Below are positions 7,712 through 17,447 of a stretch of 19,918 nt of DNA, in pieces (positions within the stretch are counted from its first letter, which is position 1; every line of letters starts with the position of its first letter). The position numbers and the translations under genes were made by a program. The DNA lies in NCBI GenBank assembly GCA_003833135.1, contig QZLH01000847.1:36655-56572 (forward strand). Reading direction: 5' to 3'. The DNA is from Oehlia diaphana. Its lineage: Eukaryota; Glomeromycota; Glomeromycetes; Glomerales; Glomeraceae. The notes under the pieces were generated by a model, which was not told the DNA's origin, searched no databases, and saw nothing but the letters and a program-made list of their open reading frames with translations.

Positions 7712-9688
7712 ATGATTAAAAGAAACTCTATCTTATTATTGATACTCTTATTAAATCTCGTCTTTTACGTCAATGTTAATACTGCGACGACACAAAATTA
7801 TATTCCTAGAAAAGATGATTTTGATCGCTCGGGAATACCTAAAAATATTTTGGTCGGTTCTTATATTGGTGGAAGAAGTCATGTAAAACCAATTTTAGAT
7901 GTTGCCGCTATATTAATTGAAAGAGGTTACAATGTAAGGATTTTATTTTATTCGATGTGTTTTTGGATCGAGGTTTCTAAACGCTTCTATTTGTATTCTT
8001 GATGCATAGGTAACATTATTAACAGCGGGACGATATGAACCATCATCAGAGTACCCAAGTCTAAATCAAATTACATTAGGACTTAGTGAAGTTAATGGCA
8101 ACAACATGAAAAATTTTAAAAGTAACGTAGAATTTGATTATAAAGGACTGTCACAAATTTTGGAACCAAGCACAAATGATTACAAAAAAACTTACGAAAA
8201 ATATAAGAAAACTGCAAAAGAATATAATATTGATTTGTTCATTTGTGACTTTCTGGCAAATGAGGCTTGCATAGATGCTGCTAATAATTTAAAGAAACCT
8301 GTTGTTGGTTGGACTTCATTTCTTCAATGTAATTATAAAATAAATAAAATTTCTTTCTTTTCTTTAATAGTAAAAGATCATTAAAAAAATTTTTTTTTTT
8401 ATATAGTTATGGATCCTGTGCCATATAAAGATGATCCGGTGTATGGTTGTAACACCTCATTAGAAAATGAATCATTTTTTGAGAGGTTTAGATGTGCTTT
8501 AATACAACCTTTACAAGTAGCTAATAAATTGGGGCCTTTTGCGCATCAATTAAATGAAATAAGAAAACAAATGAATATAGAACCATCGGGAAAAATTCCA
8601 AAAGTTTCATTATCTTTGGTTGATACTTTCTTCGGTTTTGAGGTAATTTATTCTATAATAAATAATATGATGTCAAAATTATTTTTCACAAAATAATATA
8701 TTTTTTTTATTTTAGTTACCGCAACCTTTAGCACCAAATGTTCAGGTAATTACTGTCTTTTATTTATATATTAATAAGAAATTTTGTTAAATTACAATAA
8801 GCTAAATTTGCTCATTCTGCAAATTAATAGGAAGTTGGACCAGTATTACCAGAAGAATATCCTCCACTTACACAAGAACTCTCTAACTTTATGAATGCAC
8901 ACGAACGAGTCTTATATATTGCTTTTGGTACACGTTTCTTCACAAGTACTGAGAATAACAACAAAATTTTACAATCACTTGTTGAAGCAGTCAACAAAAA
9001 AATAGTTGATGGTGTAGTTTGGCCATTAGGTCAGACATCAAGGGATAATTTTTATCCAACATTAAACTTAACTGATGGTACACAAGTTCAAACTTTATCG
9101 ATCCTAAATAATAAGCATCCTCATATTCATATTACAAATTTTGCACCACAATTCGCTGTACTTAATCATACCAATACGAAATTATTTTTTAGTCATGGGG
9201 GCGCAGGAAGTTCTCATGAATCTCTTTATACTGGTACTCCTATGTTAGTATTACCTCTTGGTGGCGATCAGATGGGCAATGCTCAAAAATTAAAAACAGC
9301 TGGTGTAGCATTAACGTTAAGTGTGTACACTTTGAATGTTAATGATATTTTAAATAAGATGAGTAAATTATTAGAAGATGAGAAGATAAAGAAAAATTTA
9401 AAGAGAATGGAAGTTTTAACTAAAATCAACAGTAAAAGAAAATATAGAGCTGCTGATTTAATAGAATATATTTTACATAGTAGTGGTTTAGAAGAATATA
9501 TTAATGATGACTATTTGAAAGAATGGGCACCTGCTGCATCTAGAATGGGATTTATCAAAGCAAATAATCTTGACATTTATGGAGCTTTATTGGGTATCGT
9601 GCTTACACTTATCGGGGGAATTGCATTCAAGTTATTCAAATTGATCTCAAATCCTTCGTCCATTAGAATAAAATCAAAAAAAGCATAG
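7712..9688 (+). CDS. UGT gene 1: ER-type UDP-glycosyltransferase (GT1), five exons
   Basis: Predicted 554-residue UDP-glycosyltransferase, which would transfer a sugar from a UDP donor to a small acceptor in the ER lumen. Exons: 7712-7933, 8010-8328, 8407-8642, 8716-8745 (30 nt) and 8831-9688. The GT-AG introns of 73-85 nt have phases 0, 1, 0 and 0; joining them gives one uninterrupted frame. Residues 1-25 form a signal peptide. H57 in GGRSHVKP and D154 in LFICDFL sit where animal UGTs carry the catalytic His-Asp pair. The donor domain has FAPQFAVL (373-380), SHGGAGS (390-396), E399, and D415-Q416. A membrane helix spans about 518-538, followed by a basic tail ending KSKKA. Sequons occur at N196, N348 and N381. 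The ATG is preceded by an A-rich leader shared with gene 2. Donor and acceptor are unknown. Confidence 0.93.
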
Positions 9689-9704
9689 ACTATATAAATA
9701 ATTT

Positions 9705-10030
9705 CTAGTTTCGCGTGAATTGATTTACTGCGTTCTGGGGCGCCACAATAATTTTTTTTTAAGAAAAATCAATTTACAATTATATATTATTCAAATGAAT
9801 TACATAGTGAAATAAGATAAAATATACTGTAAAACCAAATTATATTTGTTAAATAAAAAATTTTTTTTTTATAATAGACATTACATACAATATTTTCAAT
9901 AACAATACGATTTTGAAGTCATCTCAAAATTCTCAAAGTTAAATTAATTTTAGGGTTGATCGGTTAATTACTGTGAATGTTTGGCACAATCGGGTTAGGT
10001 TAGGGCGTTACCACGAACAGATGAAGTAAA
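9705..10030 (+). repeat. 3' flank of UGT gene 1 (tandem-unit part)
   Basis: The stretch begins with GTGAATTGATTTACTGCG and the CCACAATAA word, and ends with a GGTTGATCGGTTAAT...GGCACAATCGGG block. Equivalent blocks lie at 5485-5815 and 14450-14745, in the same order and orientation. Confidence 0.65.
9747..9752 (+). terminator. Candidate poly(A) signal, UGT gene 1
   Basis: AATAAT within CCACAATAATTT lies 59 bases after the stop codon. The corresponding position after gene 2 and in the orphan 3' flank reads AATAAA, which makes this a plausible processing signal with one changed base. Confidence 0.3.
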
Positions 10031-10924
10031 TATGAATAAAAATGAAAAAAAAGGTGATCTGTAACAAAAAACTTTTTGACTGAACTGAAACTCGACCAAT
10101 TTTACTAATAAAATTTTTTTCAACTGAATCCATTATGTTAATAAGTGCTTAAGAACGCCCTTAATCTGAAATTCTTATCAGGATTAATTAAAATAAACGG
10201 TATTTCAATAATGTCACTTATGGACTTTATTTTTTTGGCAATATTAGATCCATTATTCCATTATTCCAATAATTTAGATATTTGAAGCGACTATCATGAG
10301 GTCATGATCACGTATAGGCGATGACTACTTTCACTCGGAGCGTTTACAGATAAGGCAGATCATTTATTCAATATATCATATTTTTATTTTTATTTTTTTT
10401 GATTTTTTATTCTTGCAGTATTTTTTTATTCTTTGATATTGAATCGTCCTTGGGATCGACTTGTTCAATAGCATGGTAGTTTTTTTTTCTATTTGTCCAC
10501 TCCTTTTCTTCTTTTTTATTAATTATTTTTTCGATATTTTCTATAAATTATTTTTCTTATATTTTAATTTGTAGTTTATATTCCTTTATTCTTTATATTT
10601 AAATAGTTTAGTTTTCGTTATTATGTATATTGTAACGCTTTTTTATACGTTATTGCAGACTTACAAGCGATGTTAGTTTTCATATACATCGTTGTCTTTT
10701 GTGGTGATCTTAACAGACACTGTAAGTTGAAGGAAATTATATTAGTCAGATGAAAAATTTGCGGTGTTTTGATTCTTAGTTTATATTAGATAAATTCTTA
10801 TTTAGTGATTTAGTCATAAAATGATCAACATAGAATTTTTTTATGGTAACGAGCTTTCGTGTACTGTACTACCATAAAATATTTGCATTTACCAGTTACA
10901 CTAATTTATTTTAAATTTAATACA
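10031..10924. other. Spacer with T-rich, pyrimidine-biased tract
   Basis: No gene supported. From about 10375 to 10640 the + strand is strongly T-rich. The spacer between array copies is longer here than between gene 2 and the third flank, so it probably contains inserted DNA. The identity of the insert was not recognised. Confidence 0.4.
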
Positions 10925-11346
10925 ATTTCCGGACCGAAATTTTACCGACTTAGTCCGACACACGGTTCGTTTTTTGCCGCACAAATTAGTAACCTTGTAC
11001 TGTTTGAAGTGTAAATATTTGGTTGTGAAATATGAGCAAACATAATGATATTTGAACGATAATTAATTCCTATTTTTAGAACAAGGTATCGGCAAAATCC
11101 GAATAAATCTTGTTATTATATAATAAGTTATTTGAATAAAAGTTTATGATTAAACGGACAAATATATTTATTAATACACAAAGTTTAATGACATTTTTGT
11201 AACTTATGGTCTTTATTCTAAAAATAACCGCGAAAATAAGGATATGTTTTGTATTTACTGTGACTTATTATTGGCTGAGAATTTTTTTACAGATGACAAA
11301 AGAGCTTTGTGCGAAGGACGCAAGCCCTATAAAAAATTTTCTGGGT

Positions 11347-11413
11347 AAATTCCGATAAATGATCATTTTTCTAGTTTTCATTCCAAAAAAAACTCCGATA
11401 TGTGATCAATTTT
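11347..11413. repeat. Two direct copies of a 24-bp CCGATA/TGATCA motif
   Basis: AAATTCCGATAAATGATCAT (from 11347) and AAACTCCGATATGTGATCAA (from 11390) agree at most positions over 24 bp and are separated by 19 bp. They lie in a segment of about 110 bp that is absent from the other two 5' flanks, so they arrived after the duplication or were lost elsewhere. Confidence 0.45.
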
Positions 11414-12219
11414 TTAAAAAATTTTTTATATGGAAGATGTTAGCAGTGGAGTGTCCTATTATAAGAACCTCTATTTTAAAATTAAATTAAGCCTCACGTA
11501 ATTTCGTCATATTATAAAGTTTATTTCCGAAGTTTGTAATAAGAAGAAAATAATAGTAATAATAATAAATCGAGGTTTTTTTGTGATAAAAAATTATTGA
11601 TAAGATATGTTTTTTACAGTGATTGATAAATGGAGATTATTGAATAATTAATTTAATTAATTTTAAAGATTTATAGAGAACAAGTCCCAACTCTTCTTAT
11701 CTTCTCAGTATGTAAATATGAACGTTCTCTATTTGTTTCAATTCTATGCATAATAATCTGAATTAGATTGAGATTGCTGAATATATGTAATTTATTTTTA
11801 AGAAAAAACTTCTATTTATAAAAGCCGATTACGATACTGCTATTTTTATGTATTTGTTATAACTTTGAAGTTATCGGAATATGAATTATTCCGTATGCGG
11901 AAAAGTCGGCCATTTAATTTATCCGTCGAAATTTTTTCAACAGGCAAAATTATTCCAGCTTCAACAAATTTAGTCTTAATTATGTATTATTCCACTTTTC
12001 ATCATCAATTCGTTCAATCGATAAATTTTAAACAATGCGATTGTCCATTAAAGGGTAGATCACTTTTTTCATTAAGTTTAGTGGTTAATGAGCAATGAAT
12101 CACCGATCATTTTGTCATTTTATAAATATGAAGCATATTTGTTTATCGAAATTAATTTTCAAACACATCGATATCTTATGTTACATAAATAGAATTACAT
12201 ATACGCAATGATTACTATT

Positions 12220-12227
12220 TATATAAA
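12220..12227 (+). promoter_or_regulatory. Candidate TATA box, UGT gene 2
   Basis: TATATAAA lies 179 bases upstream of the start codon, in the same local context as the candidate of gene 1 (an ATGATTACT phrase immediately before it). It is supported mainly by conservation of position. Confidence 0.3.
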
Positions 12228-12398
12228 TTTCATTTTTTAATGAATAATTTTTTAAAATGGTTAACGTAAAAAGTAAAATATTTATATGAGATCAAAAATT
12301 ATAAATATTGCAATTATTCCTCTTCCTACAGTTAAAAAAAAAAGCTTATTATTATATTCAAACTAAATATCAATCAAATAAATCAAATAACAATCAAG

Positions 12399-14409
12399 AT
12401 GATTAAAAGAAACCCTATTTTATTATTATTGATGCTCTCATTAAACCTCGTTTTTTACGTCAATGTTAATACTGCAACGACACAAAGTTATATTCCTAGA
12501 AAAGTTGATTTTGATCGCTCGGGAATACCTAAAAATATTTTACTTGGCTCTTATGTTGGCGGAAGAAGTCATGTAAAACCAATGTTAGATGTTGCTGCTA
12601 TATTAATTGAGAAAGGTTACAATGTAAGGGTCTTTTTTATTTTATTCAACGTGATTTCGGGTCGATTATTATCTAAGTTTCTAAACTTGCTCTTTATATT
12701 CTTGATGTATAGGTAACATTATTGTCAGCGGGAAGATATGAACCATCATCAGAGTACCCAGGTCTAAATCAAATTACATTAGGTCCTCCAATGCGTATCA
12801 AAGATTTAAAAAATGTAAATATTCATGATGATTCTGGTTTTAGAGGGCTGTCACAAGCTACGGAAATGAGCATAAACAACTACGGCAAAACTTATGAAAA
12901 ATATAAGAAAGTTGCAATAGAATATAATATTGATTTGTTCTTTTGTGACGTTTTGATAAATGATGCTTGCATGGATATTGCCAATAATTTAAAAAAGCCT
13001 GTTATTGCTTGGTCTTCGTTTCTTCAATGTAATTATAAATAATCAATTTTCTTTCTTTCTTTAATATTAAAAATCACATGATACTAATAAAATGTTTTTT
13101 CATTTATATAGTTATGGATCCCGTACCATATAAAAATGATCCGATGTTCGGCTGTAACATCTCATTAGAAAACGAATCATTTTTTGAGAGGTTTAGATGT
13201 GCTTTAATACAACCTTTACAAATAGCTTATACGATGGCGCCTCTTGCGCGTCAATTAAATGACGCAAGAAAACAAATGAATATACAATCGGTATCGGGAA
13301 AAATGCCAAAAGTATCATTAGCTTTGGTTGATACTTTCTTCGGTTTTGAGGTAAATTCACTTATAAACAATGTAGTAATTTTTGTTTAAATTTTTTTTCA
13401 CAAGAAATAATTATTTTTTTTTTTTAAAGTTACCGCAACACTTAGCACCAAATGTTCAGGTAATTGTTGTAATTTACAGTATTTTTTATATTAATAAGAA
13501 AATTTGTAAAATTGTAAAAATTAAATTTCTTCGTTCTTTCAAATTAAATAGGAAATTGGACCAGTATTATCAAAAGAATATCCTCCACTTACACCAGAAC
13601 TCTCTAACTTTATGAATGCACACGAACGAGTTTTATATGTTGCTTTTGGTACACGTTTCTTTACAACAACTGAGAATAACAACAAAATTTTACAATCACT
13701 TGTTGAAGCAATCAACAAAAAAATAATTGACGGTGTAGTTTGGCCATTAGTTGAGACATCAAGAGATAATTTTTATCCAACATTAAACTTAACTGATGGT
13801 ACACAAGTTCAAACTTTGTCAATCCTAAATAATAAGCATCCACATATTCATATTACAAATTTTGCACCACAATTCGCTGTACTTAATCACACCAATACGA
13901 AATTATTTTTTAGTCATGGGGGCGCAGGAAGTGTTCATGAATCTCTTTATACTGGTACTCCTATGTTAATACTACCTTTTGGTGCCGATCAAATAGGCAA
14001 TTCTCATAAATTAAAATCAATTGGTGTAGCATTAACGTTAAATAAATTCACTTTGGATGTTAATGATATTTTAAATAAAATTAGTAAATTATTAGAAGAT
14101 GAGAAGATAAAGAAAAATTTAAAGAGAATGGAAGTTTTAGCCAAAATCAACAGTAAAAGAAAATATAGAGCTGCTGATTTAATAGAATATATTTTACAAA
14201 ACAGTGGTCTAGAAGAATATGTTAATGATGACTTCTTAAAAGAATGGGAACCTGCTGGGTCTAGAATGGGATTTATCAAAGCAAATAATCTTGACGTTTA
14301 TGGGGCTTTATTAGGTGTCGTTCTTACACTTATCGGAGGAATTGCATTCAAATTATTCAAATTGATTTCAAATTCTTCGTCCATTAAAATAAAATCAAAA
14401 AAAGCATAG
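12399..14409 (+). CDS. UGT gene 2: ER-type UDP-glycosyltransferase (GT1), five exons
   Basis: Predicted 555-residue paralogue of gene 1. Exons: 12399-12623, 12713-13028, 13112-13350, 13430-13459 (30 nt) and 13552-14409. Introns are 79-92 nt, GT-AG, with the same phases and positions as gene 1. It has a signal peptide (about 1-26), H58 and D154 as the likely catalytic pair, FAPQFAVL, SHGGAGS followed by V-H-E, and D416-Q417. A membrane helix spans about 519-539, and the tail ends KSKKA. In the last 265 residues 31 positions differ from gene 1 (about 88% identical). The stretch at about 100-120 of the acceptor domain is barely alignable. Eleven of the differences fall in the 30 residues after PMLILP. 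An in-frame A-rich leader precedes the ATG. A different acceptor, or a shifted donor preference, is likely but unproven. Confidence 0.93.
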
Positions 14410-14449
14410 ACATTTTATTTTTTTAAAAAGTAGAAATATTATAATTATA

Positions 14450-14745
14450 GACTAGGTAAATTGACTTTACTATGTTATGAATACGTCACAATAAATTTTT
14501 TTTTAATAATATCAAATTACAATTTCAAATTTCTACAATTATTTTATTATGCTGAAAATTTTTTTAGTTATAAACATTTATATTACACAAGTATAATAAA
14601 TTTTATCAATATTCTCAATCAATTTTCAAAATTATATTCACGTAATATTAAATGAAAATTTTCGAATTGGTTATTTAAAGTTGGCCTGTTTATTAGCTGT
14701 TGGGCACAATTAGTGCACCGAAAGTGTTTTGTTAATTTGAACGAA
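14450..14745 (+). repeat. 3' flank of UGT gene 2 (tandem-unit part)
   Basis: It runs from an AAATTGACTTTACTATG stretch through CACAATAAA and CGTAATATTAAAT to GTTGGCCTGTTTATTAGCTG and GGGCACAATTAG. These correspond block by block to the 3' flanks at 5485-5815 and 9705-10030. A 64-residue open frame (14461-14655) inside it is dismissed. Confidence 0.65.
14490..14495 (+). terminator. Candidate poly(A) signal, UGT gene 2
   Basis: AATAAA within CACAATAAATTT lies 81 bases after the stop codon and is placed like the equivalents at 5520-5525 and 9747-9752. Fungal poly(A) signals are loose, so this is tentative. Confidence 0.35.
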
Positions 14746-14816
14746 AATAATCTGTAACTACTGCGCCATCATATTAAAAATCACATCAGAATTATTCCTA
14801 AAAGAAAATTTTTAAA

Positions 14817-15000
14817 TATACTAAATATATTTAAAATATACTTAAATTTTTATTTTATTACTTGAAATATATAATACTGAACAGGTAAAATTTAAGTATA
14901 AATTATAATTTAAGTATAAATAAATACAATTTTAATTTTAAGTATAAAATAAGAAAATTAAGTATATTTAAATATATTTTAATTTTTATTAAATAAATTA
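14817..15000. repeat. AT-only stretch with repeated TTTAAGTATAAA
   Basis: TTTAAGTATAAA or a near copy occurs at 14891, 14909 and 14938. The outer parts (AAATATACTTAAATTTTTATT and its near complement toward 14980) can fold back on each other. There is almost no G or C for 180 bp. It is probably a decayed foldback element or simple-sequence expansion. Confidence 0.4.
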
Positions 15001-15830
15001 CATTATTTTAAGAGATAAAAATTTAGTACCACGATCTTCAAAATTGCTGACTCGCAAAATCTTTGATTCTCGAAATTTAATTTTAACTTAATCTATTCAA
15101 TTCCTATTTAATCGTCCTGTTCTTAGTATTTTCGGCCCGTCTTTTGCAGTTAACCAAATTAGTAATCTTATTCGATGTTTGGTTAATACTTTTAGGGTAT
15201 AAATAAATACTTTATTTATCGAGTATCATAATAAAGAACATATGCAAACGCATTGATATTTCAGTTGAACGATAATCGTAAAAAAGGAATTCCTATTTTT
15301 AAAACATCATGGTATCCGTATTTATTACAGTAATAAGTTATTTGATTGTAAAATAGACGATAAATTAAAATTTTTTGATTAATACTATGATTTAGTAACG
15401 AACGAACAAGTAATACCGATTAATATATTGATACACTAAATATTTAACTTGTGATCTTGTTCTAAAAATGACCACGAAAATTAAGGACATGATTTGTATT
15501 GATTATTTATTGCGAAGGACATGTCCGATCAACTTTTTATATTATTTAAAATTAATTTAAGTCTCATGTAATCGCGCCATATTACAAAGCGAAAAGAAAA
15601 AATCTATATCCTTTTTTAATAAACAAATGAGACCTTTTACAATAAATGATTTATATGTTTTTTACAGTAATTGGAGATTATGGAATAATCAAATTTAATT
15701 AATTTTGACGATTTATAGGGAACAAGTTTCTTCTTTGTATGTAAATATGAAACGTTCTACATTGGCTTTAATTCTATGTTTAATAATAATCTGAATTAGC
15801 TTGAAATTGCTAAATATGTATAATTTATTT
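15000..15830 (+). repeat. Third UGT 5' flank, separated from its gene
   Basis: The order of blocks matches the flanks of genes 1 and 2: TTTTGCAGTTAACC near 15142, AAAAATGACCACGAAAA near 15463, ATTTAAAATTAATTTAAG near 15543, 15673-15730 with GGGAACAAGT, and GTAAATATGAAACGTTC near 15739. The flank stops near 15830 without reaching the TATA-like region or a start codon. The related coding relic resumes only at about 17448, so this promoter region has been cut away from its gene. Confidence 0.65.
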
Positions 15831-15980
15831 TTTTTTATTAAAAAGTTGACTTAGGAGAATTACCTGCTTTTTCTTTTTTATTTTATTTTATTTTTTCCCT
15901 TTTTTTTCTTTTTTATTTTTTTTTTTTATTTCTCTTGTTCACTTGATAACCAACTCAAGCAGATAAAATCCTACTTTGTT
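15831..15980. other. T-rich, pyrimidine-biased tract
   Basis: From about 15850 to 15935 the + strand is almost pure T with scattered C and A, marking the left edge of the DNA that interrupts the third array unit. No coding or RNA signal seen. Confidence 0.4.
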
Positions 15981-16085
15981 ATTAGTAAAGTCTGCTAATT
16001 TTAAAAGGAGAAATTAGCTATGTCTTCTTTACTATTGATAAAGTCTGCTAATTCTAGAAGAGGAATTGGCTATGTCTTCTTTACC
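15981..16085. repeat. Two tandem 53/52-bp hairpin units
   Basis: Unit 1 (15981-16033) and unit 2 (16034-16085) are about 83% identical. Each can form a two-part stem. In unit 1, AGTAAAG pairs with CTTTACT and GCTAATTT pairs with AAATTAGC. In unit 2 the inner arms are GCTAATTC and GAATTGGC and the outer arms GATAAAG and CTTTACC. Two pairs changed on both sides (T-A to C-G inside, A-T to G-C at the outer end), one became a G-U wobble and one became a mismatch. The function is unknown. Confidence 0.65.
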
Positions 16086-16732
16086 ATTAAATAAAAATTT
16101 AGCACACTATTAATAATTTTTTCTTTCTCATAATAGGTAAATGTAGAGATTTACAATCACTGGTAGAATGAAGAGATTTCTTAAAGGAGTTTTTGAAAAA
16201 GAGTGCGTATTAAATATTAAAAATGTGAAAAATTTTTTTTTGATTAGTTTTATTTTTGGTTTATTTATTTTTTTTTTTACTCTTGTTGTTTTCTTTTTTC
16301 CTTTCAATTATAGATATAACTATCTTTTTCTTTTTCATTTTTCATTCTGTTTGAGATTACATTTATATTGATTTAATAATTTTATGTTATTTTGTTAAAT
16401 ACTGTAGCTTTTTTTTAAAAAAAAGATAATACCGTTTTTACATTCATGATATCTTTATAATTAATTGGATTTAGGAAAAATTTTGTGTATAAATATGTAT
16501 GAGCGTATGAAAGTGCTAATAAAATAATAGAAAAGGGTACAACAGTTCCGGACACATGGTTACCGATGATCAGAAAAAGGTGAAATAGTTTCAAAATAAA
16601 TATATATATATTTTTTTTATAAAATTTTATGCGCAACCGATGAAGTCACATGCGTTCTTATAAAATAGCAATATCGTAACAGCCAAATTAAAAAATTATA
16701 CCTAATTAAAGAATAGAATAATTGGCGCAAGA
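16086..16732. other. AT-rich spacer, no gene accepted
   Basis: Two open frames (16168-16371 on + and 16415-16636 on -) are rich in Phe, Ile and Leu because of poly-T and poly-A runs and have no recognisable domain. I see nothing else of note here. Confidence 0.4.
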
Positions 16733-17334
16733 TCAATTTAAATCATGGGTTATCATGCTGCGGATTGTTAATTTGTGAGACTTTCCAACATTGTATTTAG
16801 CTAAACTTGTATATTCACTCAAAGGGCAGGTCATATTATTAGGATTTGTTATATAATCAATCTTTAATTAATAAAAGTCGCAGGGATCGTTCGATCATAA
16901 AAGAGAAATATAAGTGCTTGTATAACTTCCATCATTAAGAAGTTCATCAACAAATTTATAATAAAGCTGTGCCAAACCAATATAATAAAATCACGTAAAG
17001 TACCTCATAAACAATGAATTTGAGAGTCCTTTGAGTCATAAGTCCATGGTTGATAATAATTTGATGAAAAGTATTATCGTGCTTGATTTATACATTACTT
17101 TTACTATTATTATTATCTCGGTGAAAATTGTTTATGGATATCGGAAGGCTTTTGCTATTTGTGGTTAATCATCATTTCATGCTGAATTACTCCGATTTGT
17201 ATAATAATTTTTTTTTAAAGTATTCTTATACTGAATTTCAATGATATAATGTATCCTCTCCTATTAACAAAGCTTTCAAGGTTTAAGTATTTTTCCGTAA
17301 GGAAGTTAATAAAGTGTAGCATATGGTTTGAATG
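16733..17334 (-). pseudogene. Decayed coding sequence, product unknown
   Basis: The minus strand shows successive protein-like segments in different frames. They are 17334-17215 (MLHFINFLTEKYLNLESFV), 17094-16969 (NTFHQIIINHGLMTQRTLKF then IVYEV), 16990-16895 (GLAQLYYKFVDELLNDGSYT) and 16867-16733 (NPNNMTCPLSEYTSLAKYNV then GKSHKLTIRS). The composition is balanced, unlike the Phe/Ile/Lys-rich chance frames nearby, and the segments follow one another over 600 bp. I do not recognise the family. It lies wholly within the DNA that separates the third UGT flank from its pseudogene, so it may have come in with that insertion. Confidence 0.35.
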
Positions 17335-17383
17335 TTACACACAGATAAATTTTGGTTAATCCGGGGGATTTCAGGGATAAATT

Positions 17384-17438
17384 ATTGTAATTTGTAAACT
17401 CTGGCCAAGTTAATGTCGGTCAAATTTAGCCAAAATTA
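17384..17438. repeat. Diverged GGCCAA-type dispersed repeat at the pseudogene breakpoint
   Basis: The stretch starts TTGTAATTT and ends AAATTACAA, and carries CTCTGGCCAAG and a TTAGCCAAAATTAC block similar to 5290-5330. UGT similarity begins about ten bases to its right, so this element marks the left edge of the truncated UGT copy. Confidence 0.4.
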
Positions 17439-17447
17439 CAACGATCA

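Larger units (their letters stand above)
10925..12398 (+). repeat. 5' flank of UGT gene 2 (tandem-unit promoter region)
   Basis: Related to the gene 1 flank but longer because of insertions. One, about 11321-11430, holds two copies of a CCGATA..TGATCA word. Another, about 12030-12110, lies in a 77-codon open frame (11865-12098) that I do not accept as a gene. Shared blocks include TTAGTCCGACACACGGTTCG (10951-10970), AAAATAACCGCG near 11219, ATTATAAGAACCT near 11457 and 11632-11688 (GAACAAGTCCC). Confidence 0.7.

Noticed and set aside
7712..8696. Reading the gene 1 exons as three separate short genes
   Set aside because: Consensus GT-AG introns join them in frame into one complete UGT, and gene 2 has the same structure.
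11865..12098. 77-codon + strand open frame upstream of gene 2
   Set aside because: Part of it is an insertion unique to the gene 2 flank, and the part shared with gene 1 is not open there.
13382..13615. 77-codon + strand open frame inside gene 2
   Set aside because: It covers introns 3 and 4 and the microexon in a wrong frame.
14004..14279. 91-codon minus-strand open frame
   Set aside because: It is the antisense shadow of gene 2 exon 5.
14461..14655. 64-codon + strand open frame after gene 2
   Set aside because: It lies in the duplicated 3' flank, and the two related flanks are not open in the corresponding frame.
16168..16636. Hydrophobic open frames on both strands
   Set aside because: Their composition is explained by poly-T and poly-A runs; no recognisable domain.
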